Below are positions 33,240-44,700 of a DNA stretch of 64,000 nt, one piece after another; position 1 is the first letter of the stretch, and the number at the start of each line of letters is the position of its first letter. The notes under the pieces are model-generated. The model made no database searches. It saw only the letters and a program-made list of their open reading frames with translations, and was not told the origin of the DNA. Made by a program: the position numbers and the translations under genes. Source of the stretch: Lucinisca nassula (Eukaryota; Mollusca; Bivalvia; Lucinida; Lucinidae); the NCBI GenBank assembly GCA_963580285.1, contig OY757010.1, forward strand, positions 153,346,714 through 153,410,713, written 5' to 3'.

Positions 33240-33815
33240 CTTTATAATTTTTGGCTGAACATATTTTCAAGCGTCTGAATCTATTAAAATCATGGATATC
33301 AACGTTTGTTTGCCTAGGGGTTAAAGGCTGAGTCAAAATTATTTGGGTCATATTCAGAAGGTCCATTAACCTAATCCACTATTTTGAAACAGTTTTCCTT
33401 CTACACAATAGACAGTGCAGTGCACATTAATTTGGCATCAACAGACAACTGAAAGTGCACTGTACTGAGTACTAGATTAGAACGTATGGATAACTGGCCG
33501 ACTTTTTCATGTCTTTACAAACAGCAAAACTCTCTTTCTTGGTTAATTCATTTGTAAACCTTATTTTAATATTTAATAGAAGCAAGACGAATGTGCATAC
33601 CGAAGTTAACAAAACACTCAACTTATTTTAGGTCACACTTGCCGATTTACTTCTGTAAGGCAGCATGAAGCAAATCTTTGTTGAGAGTATTTAACAATTT
33701 GAATAACTTTAGGACTAGACTTTAAAATGTTACAAAGATACTTGCATCTATTCCGTTCATTTCCTAATTTGTACTAATTCAAGGCTGGAAAGAACTTGCC
33801 TATTGTGTTGGTGTA
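33240..33815. other. Unassigned intergenic sequence
   Basis: No exon or repeat recognised. Confidence 0.3.
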
Positions 33816-33817
33816 CG

Positions 33818-34545
33818 ATAAATGGCTTTCATGCGGACTGAACAAATTGTTTGTCTTAATCGCGACGGAAGTAAGGGCGAGGATTGTGGCCGCGTAAAAT
33901 CGATTTAAGCCCCCTCCCACCCCCAGTGGAATACGTTTCCGCTGACGGTTCCAATGCGGTTCTTCTGTTGCGGTTTATTTTTGTTATGGTTTGTCTTTGG
34001 ATGTTTGTGTCGTTTATATTATTTTATTTTGGATAGCCTGTTGGTCATTTTGTGGGAAAGTAACTGCCCTTTGGGCTTTCCGCAAGTGATGTTTCCGTTT
34101 GGGTCTGTTGTTTCATGTTTGTGTTTCTTTCCTTTTGGTGTCTCTGATGGGAGCTGTGGGTTAATTGTATCGATTCCTGATCATTGCCTCCATTTCTATT
34201 TTATTTCGATGTTGAAATGTGTTGTTCTTTGTGGGTTGTGGCCACGTAAAATCGATTTAAGCCCCCCAGTGGAAATCTTCCACTGACCGTTCCAAGGCGG
34301 CTCTTCTGTGGCGATTTATTTATGTTGTTGTTTGTTACTTAATGTGTGTATCACTTGTGTCTTTTGGTTTTGGATGGCCATATGGCCATTTTGTGGGAAA
34401 GTAACTGTCCTTATGGCCTTCCTTTGTTTAGGTTTCCATTATGGTCTGGTCGCTTAATGTTTGTATTTCTTTCCCTTTGGTGTCTTTTATGGGTGGAGTA
34501 AGTTAATTGTATCAATTCCTGATCTTTGTTTTACTTCTACTTTGT
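33818..34545 (+). repeat. Two Penelope-like 3' UTR copies in tandem
   Basis: The first copy, 33818-34205, ends at the shared 3' terminus. The second, 34228-34545, belongs to a slightly different subfamily (GGTGGAGTAAGTTAATTG) and starts inside the UTR. Confidence 0.75.
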
Positions 34546-35920
34546 ATGTGTCTTCATGCTACTGTGTTTTTCTGTGGCTGTGGTCTTTGCTTGTGTTTTT
34601 CCCGAGTAGTATTTCTTTTGATTATTTAAATAGCAAAGACAGTATGCTTACGCACGAATTTCGTCACCGTCACGTTAACAAGCCCATTAGCACGACCGAA
34701 TACCGCAATTTATAAAACAGTTGGGTATCTTTACAATTCTTTCAAATTTACAAGTGTATACATTATTTAGATCGGAAGACTTATTAGAACCGACTTAATG
34801 AGCATTCAAAGTCTATTTTGAAGGATAAAGAAGATAATTTTTGGCGTATGATATTACATGTGTTATCACAATGCCAACTTTAATAGAATGACATAAAGAT
34901 CTAAACATCGTCGGCAGTCATATAAACTGTTTTAGAATATTCGTTGTTTTGCTTTTGAGGAGGAGCTTTTCTACCATGCGGCAAAAAGATATGAATTAGC
35001 AGGTGAGTAAATATTATATAAGCCACGTCATGAGAAAACCTGTTGTAGCCATTTGCGAATAACAAATGTGCAGCTCAGCCGCCTGCGCATCCGTAGACTG
35101 ATCAACATCTCTGTATTCGCTGTTTTGAGAGTTCACACCATTATACCCGGTATCTCAAATTCCTAGACAGTTGTTAGTTTGTGTAGCTGAGCAGGTCTTA
35201 CCCAAAAAAACAGGTATTCTCGTGATGGAGTTTCTATGTACAGTAAAATTCGTATATTAAGTCCACCTTCGGGACTGTTCTAAGGTCTTTAAGACCGTTT
35301 TTGAACAGTCCCAAAGGTGGTCTCTGACCAGAGGACAATGTACGCAGAATACACAAAAAAAGAATAACCGCAGCCTACTAATTAAGCTTTTTAAAGCAGA
35401 AATATTATTAATTTTAGGTGGTCTTAAAAGCGGAATTTCATTGTACCTATATATTTGCTACCGTTACATGTTTGTTCTTTTGTAAGACTTGCCTTCTTCT
35501 TGCGTAAACATTACGTTTTCCTTGGGATTTTGTTTCAAAACAATTTTATACAAAGTTAAATTTGCAAATTCTTATTTACAACAAGAAAGAAAACCTGAAG
35601 TTCATTTCACAAATGTAACTCCACTTGCTAATTCATATCCATATGTCAACCATTTTTGTTCAAACATTGCCTGTATTTCTTGCCAAACACTAGATCCTTA
35701 CCTTCTGCTGTAGTGCATCCCTGTATCCATTTTGTTCAACAAAAAGAAAACATTTTTATCAGTTGCCTCATACATATATTGCATTGTATTACATTGACCT
35801 GATAGAGATATGCTATCTCAGGACAAGCGAGCTTCATCACGTCAACGTGATACGAGTTTTCCGTTTATGAATGAACCAGACTACCGACACAAATGGCAAA
35901 AATATTATAATAAGATTCAA
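34546..35920. other. Unassigned sequence with two MITE-like parts
   Basis: 34740-34810 has a family D fragment (AGAACCGACTTAATGAGCA). 35255-35420 is a GTCCCAAAGGTGGTC hairpin repeat shared with 54947-55145. Nothing else recognised. Confidence 0.4.
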
Positions 35921-35924
35921 AACA

Positions 35925-37682
35925 GAAATTAAGGCAATAATCAGGAATCGAAACAAATTACCCACAGCTATCATCATAGGCACCAAAGGGAAAGAAACAC
36001 AAACATGAAATAACTAGTCCTGAATGGAAATATCAATAGCGGAAAGCCAAAAGGACAGTTACTTTCCCACAAAATGGCCAATTGGCTATCCAAAACAAAA
36101 ATATGTAAGTCACACACACACACACACTCAAAGGCAAACCATAACAAAAAATAAAAACCGCGACAGAAGAACCGCCTTGGAACGGTTAGTGAAAAGAATT
36201 TTACTGGGTGTGTGTATGGGGGGAGGGCCTGCTTAAATCGATTCAAAGCGTTTGCAATCATCGCCCTTACTTCCGTCGCGATTTAGATAAACAATTATTC
36301 GATCCGCATGAAGGCCTCCTAACTCTATCAGTGCAACATCTCCGAGAACACAAAAATCACACAACCACAGTGATGAAACAACGACGAGGACTCGACAGCA
36401 AGAAACCACTGAAATGCTGGAGCAAAAGAAAACCCAACAGTTAGACTCCGATGAGCCCGACCAGAGACAGAGCAGCAGGCATCAATCAACATTACATAAA
36501 ATTAAAATCTATTTCTCAGTAAGTTTTTACGCTGGAACGTCATAGAATCTGAGGCCTGACCTACCTGCGTGCTCTTCAAGAGGGAAGCAAAGTTGTCAAC
36601 CGTGATTGGGTTAACTACCATGCATGCAGCCTGTCGTATAACATTTATGTTCCCAATCTTTTCATATCGAAGAATGATTTTACGAAATTGGGCGCTGAAG
36701 TCATTACAAAAACATATTTTTCCGAATTTATATACTATGTCACCATAAAATTCGGGTTCCGATAGACCTTGTTGCAGAAGAGATTTCAGTTCAACATTGA
36801 ATTATGAAACTAAATCGGATTGACGTCTATAAAATTTTGAAAAGGCTTTGCGTAGTTTATAATACCGATAACCCTGAAAAAGAAGTTTAGCAGTTCACAA
36901 TTTGTTACGAGTATTGAAGTCAGATACATGACTCGACACTCTGGCAAATCGAGTTAACTGCGAAATATAAACGCCATAGGAATATCACCATCCAAGAAAG
37001 AAAATACAATCTCAAGATCAAAATCATAGCGTTTATCATAAATTTTGCAGGAAACATCTACAATAGATAGATGTAAATAAAAAAACGGGCCTCGGTATCA
37101 GAAGAATTTGCTCTATTTAACTAAAGTTCTGTGGGTGGGGGCGCACATAAGACTGATCAAACCATCAAAATAGTAATTGTCAATATTTAATAAATTATCC
37201 AAATGTCTAGAAGTCGAGCTAAAGGCTTCAATGATTTCAGATTGGTTTCCAATGGAAAGGGACATCATGAAGTCTCTTTAATAACAAAACAAGTACAGAT
37301 CAGCAACAAGGGGTGCGCCAATCGAACCCATAGAAATACCCACGGTTTGTCTAAATAGCTTAGTACCAATTCTTATGTTACTATTGTCGAGTAGAACGGT
37401 GAGAGCTTCACACACTTTATGACATGACCATAAAGTATAATTTTTTATGCTCTTCAGAAGCGAAAAAAATTATTTCTTACATTACATGGAAGATAGAGGG
37501 AATCTTTCCTACGAAATGCCATTTCAGTTAAATCATTAAGTTTTTCTTTTATAAGATTATGAGGAAGTGTAGTGTAAAGGGTGAAAAATCATAGGTAGAC
37601 AGACTTGAAGCACGAAAACGTCTTGATTTCAATTTATTTAAACTTTATTAGAATTTTTATAGACCAAAACAGATTTCTCCCT
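35925..37682 (-). mobile_element. Penelope-like retroelement, long degenerate copy
   Basis: The 3' UTR lies at 35925-36520 and RT sequence at about 36525-37682 on the minus strand. Equivalents of the GIPMG and YLDD regions are present (37320-37350 and 37190-37215), but stops and small deletions break the frame. It extends further 5' than the 23218 copy, into the region encoding NLFW. CA and G-rich tracts lie in its UTR. Confidence 0.75.
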
Positions 37683-37683
37683 G

Positions 37684-37977
37684 ATCTTCCAACATAGAAG
37701 TGGAGACAATGATTAGGAATTGATACAATTAACCCACAGCTCCCATCAGAGACACCAAAGGGAAAGAAACACAAACATGAAACAACAGACCCTAATGGAT
37801 ACACCAATAGCGGAAAGCCAAAAGGACAGTTACTTTCTCATAAAATGGCCAATAGGCTATCCAAAATAAAATAATATAAGCGACACAAACACCCAAAGAC
37901 AAACCATAACAAAAATAAATAGCGACAGAAGAACCGCCTTGGAACGGTCAGCAGAAACGAATTCTACTGGGGGCTTA
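37684..37977 (-). repeat. Penelope-like 3' UTR fragment
   Basis: Abuts the long copy; the shared 3' end (AGGAATTGATACAATTAACC) is at its low-coordinate side and it stops at GGGGGCTTAAA. Confidence 0.7.
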
Positions 37978-38261
37978 AAAAGACATTGTCGCAATATCTA
38001 ATCACATTTTCTATAGCAGTAAAACATGAAGTTAACAATTTGGAAAGTTCAGTGGTGGAACAGGAGCTTAAATGCAATAAACCGTGCTTTGTATGGTCTA
38101 TTATACATGTCTACAAAGACCACTCACGAGGAAAGAGGAAATATGGTGTTGTTTACAGGTGGTCTATTGCAAATTCTAGCTCTTGCACTACCACTGAACT
38201 TTCTAAATTATTAACTTCCTGTCTTACTGCTATTAAAACGCATGTGATTAAATATTGTTGA

Positions 38262-38671
38262 ATATGAAAATATCTGAGGGTCACTGATAAGGCCTAATTG
38301 GCCGAAACTAGCTAGTCTGGCCCAGAAAACAGGTACACTCTATATTTTCCAGTTCTGTGGTGTATTCCTTGCTTCCAAAGGATAACCCTTTCTAGAACAT
38401 ATTTAACGTCACTACAGCTGTTATCTGTGAATGTGTGGCGGCCGTAAAACGTCTTCCTGCCCTACATCATAGTGTAGTTTATATTTTCTTGTCCTTTGGG
38501 ATCATTGATTGCATTGTTGAATATGAAAATATCTGAGGGTCACTGATGAAGCCTAATTGGCCGAAACTAGCTAGTCTGGCCCAGAAAACATGTACACTTC
38601 ATATTTTCCAGTTCTGTGGTGTATTTCTTGCTTCCAAAGGATAACCCTTTCTAGAACATATTTGAAAGATC
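38262..38671 (-). repeat. Two tandem family A units inserted in an RT gene
   Basis: Reverse-orientation units at 38262-38515 and 38516-38671, both starting TTGAATATGAAAATATCTGA and both with the ACTAGCTAGT core. Confidence 0.85.
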
Positions 38672-40130
38672 AGGAAGAAATCTGTTCTGGTCTACTCGTA
38701 TAAACAAGTCGAATGAGGTTTTAAATAAATTGAAATACAGACGTTTTCATGCTTCAAGTCTGTCTTCTTACGATTTTTCCACTCTTTACACTACACTTCC
38801 TCATAATCTTATAAAAGAAAAGCTTAATGATTTAATTGAATGGACTTTTCACAGAGACGATTCTCTCTATCTTGCATGTTATGTCAGAAATGCATTTTTC
38901 ACTTCTAAAGAGCATAAGAATTATATACTTTGATCATGTCAGAAAGTGTGTGATGCCCTGACCTTTCTACTAGACAATATTTATATTGGATTCGGTACTA
39001 AGTTGTTTAGACAAATTGTGGGTATTCCGATGCGCACCTCTGGCTGATCTGTCCTTGTATTGTTATGAAAGAGACTTCATGTTGTCGCTTTCCACTGATA
39101 ACCAATCTAAAATTATTGAAGCTTTTAGTTCTACTTCTAGATATTTAGATGATTGATTAAATATTGACAATACTTGCTTTGATGGTTTTATCATTCGATT
39201 TATCCCCTAGAACTTCAGTTAAACAAGGCAAATTCCTCTGATACCGAGGCCCCCTTTTTGGATTTACATTTATCTATTGTAGATGGATTTGTTTCTTGCA
39301 AAATTTATGATAAACGTGATGATTTTGATTTCGAGATAGTATATTTTCCTTTTTTAGATGGTGATGTTCCTCGTGCGACATCGTACGAGGTTTATATTTC
39401 GCAGTTAATTCGATTCACTAGAGTGTCTAGTCATGTATCCGACTTCAACACATGAATAAATTATTATCCGCTTAATCAGGGGTATCGGTACCATAAACTA
39501 CGTAAAGCCTTTTCTAAGTTTTATAGACGTCATTCTGATTTGGTTTCAAAATTCAATGTTGGACTTAAAACACTTCTGCAACATGGCCTATCGGAACCCG
39601 AATTCTATGGTGACTTGGTATATAAATTAAAAAAAAATACATGGCTGTAATGACTTTAGTACCCAATTTCGTAAAATCGCTCGTCGATATATAAAGATTG
39701 GGTACAACATAAATGTTGTAAAACAGACTGCATGCATGGTGGTTAACCCAATCACGGTTGGTAACTTTGCTTCCCTCTTTGATTGCACACTGGTAGGTCG
39801 TGCTTAAGATTATATGTCGGTTCCAGCGTAAAAACATAAATGGAATTTTATTTTATTTTAGCATTCTTTATGTTGGTTGGCGCCTGATGCTCCGTCTTTG
39901 GTCGGGCCCCTCGGAGTCTAATTGTTGGTTTTCTTTTGCTCCAGCAATTCTGTTGTTGTATGCTGTCGAGTCCTCAACATTGTTTCATCTCTGTAGTTTT
40001 TTTATTTGTATGTTCTCGGAGGAGATGTTACACTGATGAGTTAGGAAGCCTTCATGCGGACTAAACAAAATTAGTGTATACCGCGACAGAGGTAAGGGCG
40101 AGGATTATGGCCATATAAAATCGATTTAAG

Positions 40131-40147
40131 CCCCCCCCCCCCCCCCC
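40131..40147. repeat. C17 homopolymer in the retroelement UTR
   Basis: Seventeen consecutive C, at the same UTR position where other copies have G or C runs of other lengths. Confidence 0.9.
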
Positions 40148-40647
40148 AGTGGAAATCTTTCCACTGACCGTTCCAAGGCGGTTCTTCTGTGGCGGTTTAT
40201 ATATGTTGTTGTTTGTTACTTAATGTGTGTATCACTTGTGTCTTTTTATTTTGGAAGGCCATTTGGCCATTTTGTGGGAAAGTAACTGTCCTTATGGCCT
40301 TCCTTTGTTTAGGTTTCCATTATGATCTGGTCGCTTCATGTTTGTGTTTCTTTCCCTTTGGTGTCTTTGATGGGTGGAGTAAGTTAATTGTATCGATTCC
40401 TGATCTTCGTTTTACTTCTACTTTATTCAGAAGGCCCGATTTGCATCCACTGCTATACCACAAGAAAACTAGGTTTATTTCACACCATTTATCTGTTAAT
40501 TTAAATATGTACTGGATAACCCCAGTTACACGAGATTAACTAACTCATGGAATCCACTTAAAGGAACATTAAGTTCAGGTTTTAATCATGATTCACTCCA
40601 AATTTGAATCCGGCTCATTTGAAGATGTCCACCAACAATTAATTGCC

Positions 40648-40757
40648 TCTCTCTCGCGCGCGCATGAAAACACCCGGAATGAGTGTTCGAGGGCGATTCA
40701 ATAAGCTTGAAGCTTTCATCGCAATCGAACTAAAATAAATTTGTATAAACTAAACTA
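40648..40757 (+). repeat. tRNA-SINE type 3, 3' half
   Basis: CCTCTCTCTCGCGCGC through CATCGCAATCGAACTAAAAT matches 26865-26965. Confidence 0.7.
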
Positions 40758-40759
40758 AC

Positions 40760-41380
40760 AATTCACTGCCTAATTAAAAATTTTGGTCAATGCTATTCAA
40801 ATCAAATGTTTTCTTTGTCCAGGGTAAAATATGCATTTGGGAAGGCTTTTGACTGTGCATAAGTAGTCTCCATACACAGGGGCATTATATAGTGTGTTTG
40901 GATGGGAGGAATCAAGATAAGTTTTTGTAGACATGTATGTTTGTTCACATGTGGTCTTTAACACAGGTTTAACTGAACTGGAAAAATTGGAAACAATTAA
41001 ATGAGAAAAAAAAACTCATAGAAAAGATTACGCCCTGATGATACTAAATATATGGACCTATTATTGCACGCCCGAATGTTGAGACGCACTGAGGATAATC
41101 GATTACTGATCGTAAATTGCATATTTAAAGAGTGAATAAGGGAATGAACTGACAAATAGAATACCAGATTCGTGTCATTTGACATCAAGTTTATCAGGCT
41201 CGTTTTCGAGAACGCATGTAGAATCGCGCGGCATTCATCGCGATTCTGCCTTGCCTGATAGGCTTGATATAAAGAGACACGAACCTTGTATTCTCGATAT
41301 ACTGGATAACTGTGTATTCACAATTGAGTAGAAAATATTAATAATAAAAAACACCCCTAAATACTATATACCGACGTTTT
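40760..41380. other. Unassigned sequence with a hairpin
   Basis: Inverted blocks around 41150-41300 (AATACCAGATTCGTGTC..GACACGAACCTTGTATTC) form a long palindrome-like MITE; the rest is unassigned. Confidence 0.45.
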
Positions 41381-41419
41381 GCGCTTTAATAATAAAACTT
41401 TATACCGACGTTTTGCGCT

Positions 41420-41455
<36 letters not shown>

Positions 41456-41480
41456 GTAACATCAATAATAAAATAATAAC
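41360..41480. repeat. AAT microsatellite with a short direct repeat
   Basis: TATACCGACGTTTTGCGCTT occurs twice, followed by a run of AAT triplets, just upstream of gene 2 exon a. Confidence 0.85.
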
Positions 41481-41517
41481 AATTGATAACACGACTACCT
41501 TACTGCCGCCGTTGCAG

Positions 41518-41754
41518 GTTCTACATCCATTTCGAAATCATCCGTACCAAGGTACTCTTCATCGTCCATGAGATCCGTATCAGTCGGCTTAGCTATCGCC
41601 ACAAGTCCATCACTGCCAGCAGGTACATTAAGCTCAAAAGTGACAGGTTCAAACAGAGTTGATTCAACAAAGATTTCTACGGCACCAGCTATCAGCAACA
41701 CAACGTTATTCAGTCAATCTCTCACAATCCCTAAACCAATAAGCAACTCAACAA
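41518..41754 (+). CDS. Gene 2 exon a: Ser/Thr-rich linker exon
   Basis: The acceptor GTTGCAG ends at 41517 and the consensus donor GTAAGT is at 41755-41760. The exon is 237 bases, phase 1 at both ends. It encodes a low-complexity Ser/Thr/Pro/Ala stretch without cysteines, resembling the O-glycosylated linkers between modules of gene 1. It lies just after an AAT microsatellite. The long open frame with strong splice sites supports it; the low complexity weakens the call. Confidence 0.6.
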
Positions 41755-44700
41755 GTAAGTAAGGTCACATTTTTACTTACTTTTTTCAGATAAGGCTGTT
41801 GTAGAAAGAAGACTCCCCATTCCCCTTATAGAAATATGAATATTTGTATCATATTAGTTTTATCAATTCAGTTCATGGATAGCTAATAATAACCGACAAC
41901 TTGTATCTCATTGACATCATCAAAACGGCTGGAAACACACTTAAAACTGTTGTTTTTAATTTATCGTCACAAGAATGGTTTTGCTTTCTTAGGAACTAAA
42001 CAAAAATGTTAACTGAGCAAGTATATGCCAAAGGGGCACTTACCATTTTCCAATTTCTACTTCAAATGCTCTATTGCAGCCAAGTATTAGGCTAGACACA
42101 TGACGTCTTAAATTAATCTGCCATAGATTTTTGTTCTATATGTCTGCGAGCAGTAAAGGCTCTGGCGAGACTGCGCTTACATTACGAAAACACGCCTATA
42201 CACATGCATTGTAATCTTTACGGCCAAAAAAATATGAAAATTTTCAGATAAAAAATTGCGATAGTTTTCTTATTTCTGTTCAAAACATAGATTGTGGGTA
42301 CTCGTTAGAACCGTCTCATCGAGTACCCGCAATATATACTTTAGAGCAGAAATAAAAAAAGTTAGGTTTACCACTGTAAACCCCAGTTTTACTGTATAAA
42401 AGTGGGGTTCAATGGGGTCAAAATTATATAGGCGCGTTTTCGTGATGTTTTCAGGCTTATCTATCCCATACGTGCCTTTCCCAATGAACTGGATCAGCTG
42501 AACTTTGCAGACAATAACATCTATTGAGTGAGGACAATTAACAGTACACATACACGTTCGCGCGGCCACCGCCGATAGGGGCTTGAAGAAATATATGGGC
42601 TGCATAATGCTTCCACGCAGAGCTGAATCCGGCCTGCACACTAGTACTGGTAAACCGCTTAGACGATCTAACCTTGTCCAGGAACCCCGGTGCGAGGCGG
42701 ACCGTCCATGCTAATAAACCCTATTGCTTTCATTGGACGACAGGGCTTGAGATGTCATTTCATCTAAATGTCTGGTAAAAGTCCCACAAAATTGGAAGCA
42801 AGGTCTCCAAAATGACCTTTACAGTGTTGACGGGGACGTTAACTATGTTCTATTAAAGGGTTATCCTTTGGAAGCAAGGAATTTACTACAGAAGTAAAAA
42901 ATATGGAGTGTACATGTTTTCTGGGCCAGAATAGCTAGTTTCGGCCAATTAGGCCTCATCAGAGACCCTCAGATATTTTCAAAATTCCACAATGGAATCA
43001 ATGATCCCAAATGACAATACAATATAATCTACACTATGATGTAGGGCAGGGAGACGTTTGGAAGCAAGGTCTCCAAAATGACCTTTACAGTGTTGACGGG
43101 GACGTTAACTATGTTCTATTAAAGGGTTATCCTTTGGAAGCAAGGAATTTACTACAGAAGTAAAAAATATGGAGTGTACATGTTTTCTGGGCCAGAATAG
43201 CTAGTTTCGGCCAATTAGGCCTCATCAGTGACCCTCAGATATTTTCAAAATTCCACAATGGAATCAATGATCCCAAATGACAATAAAATATAATCTACAC
43301 TATGATGTAGGGCAGGGAGACGTTTTACCGCCGCCACACATTCCCACACACCAGCTGTAGTGAAGTTAAATATGTTCTATAAAAGGGTTATCCTTTGGAA
43401 GCAAGGGATTCACTACAGAAGTGAAAAATATGGAGTGTACATGCTTTCTGGGCCAGACTAGCTAGTTTCGGCCAATTAGGCCGCATCAGTGACCCTCAGA
43501 TATTTTCAAACCTCAAATCAAACAAACTCACGTGCGCGCCCGTGCGCACATAACATACAGATATAAAAAGTATGGTACAACTAAACAAGAAAAAAATAAT
43601 AAAAAAGGAAGAAAGTCAAATTAACTGACAAGGGACAAAGAAAATCAGTCTTTCAAATAGCTACATTGGATACGCAAAGTACTGCAACGGAAGGTCGGGT
43701 ACTCCGGTTTTCGCCCACCTCTGATTAACGATCAGCTCGATATAAGTGAAATAATCTTGAAAGGGCCGGAAAACAAAAAAAAGCTACAATGGAACGCGCC
43801 CTTACCGGTCCAATAAAAAGTGACATTCGAATCTGCCGATTCAGTGTGTCAGAAGTATTCAGTGTGTCAGAAGTAAAAGCATTTCGGGATCTCGTACTGG
43901 AAAACAAATTAACCCTTATCCCACTGCATACTTAATTTAGCCACACCCATTTCTGACTTAGAACAAATCAGCTTACTTGATGTAATTTATTGCTGAAAAT
44001 TCACACAAACTGACTGTCAATGTAGATCCTGATCAGATGGCTTCTTTAGAAGCTGTTGATCTACACTGTTTGCAAAGGTAGGACTTGTCATGAACATCAT
44101 ATAAGGGTTAATAAACACTAATGGATAAACAATGAAAAGAATTTATAGATGCCTTGTTTGATCTTGTACATTAAAGCAAACAGTGTTGACTCGGATTAGA
44201 AGCCATGTTCTGTGGTGACATATCTGTGTATACACTGTTTCCCAGTGCCAATTTTTATGGGTCGCTAGACAAATTTGGTTTCAAATTATGTCTATTTGTT
44301 CTTACAGTCAAGTGTTACAGGTGTTCGGGACCACCCGAATCATGTGATTTAGCCATTTACGAAGCTGAATGCAAAGCCCCAGACAACTACTGTATCAACC
44401 ACGTCAAGAACTTAGCATCAGGAGAGAAACTGATAAATAGAGGGTACTTTACTTTTTATTTCCTTTAGAATCATTTAGCCCATGGTGGTATCTGTGCAAA
44501 TTGGCATTCTGCTCAAGTTTTTACTGGAGGGCATAAGCAATAAAAACTAATAAAACCGAGACAGCCATGGAGCTTTTACTTGCAACTATTCATTATGGCG
44601 CCACTCTGGCTATGTAAATGCCGAAGCCGAACTGTGTCCTCATTGATCGAGGGACTCCGAAGATACCTTTACTTCGATTTAGAAGTGGCACGGATCAATT

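Larger units (their letters stand above)
37980..40428 (+). mobile_element. Penelope-like retroelement, most complete forward copy
   Basis: The RT N-terminal part (CTTTELSKLLTSCLTAIK) is at 37986-38261. The ORF resumes after a 410-base family A insert with RSGRNLFW, then SSYDFSTLYTTLPHNLIKEK (38730-38933), LFRQIVGIPM, and the C-terminal stretch at 39258-39835. The UTR runs to about 40428. Damage includes a W-to-stop change near 38932, a deletion just after GIPM, further stops around the YLDD region and a frameshift near 39450. It points away from the minus-strand copy at 35925-37682, giving a 5'-to-5' inverted pair. Confidence 0.75.

Noticed and set aside
41495..41701. Acidic 68-codon minus-strand frame
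   Set aside because: It is the reverse shadow of the Ser/Thr-rich exon of gene 2, which has the better splice sites and phase agreement.
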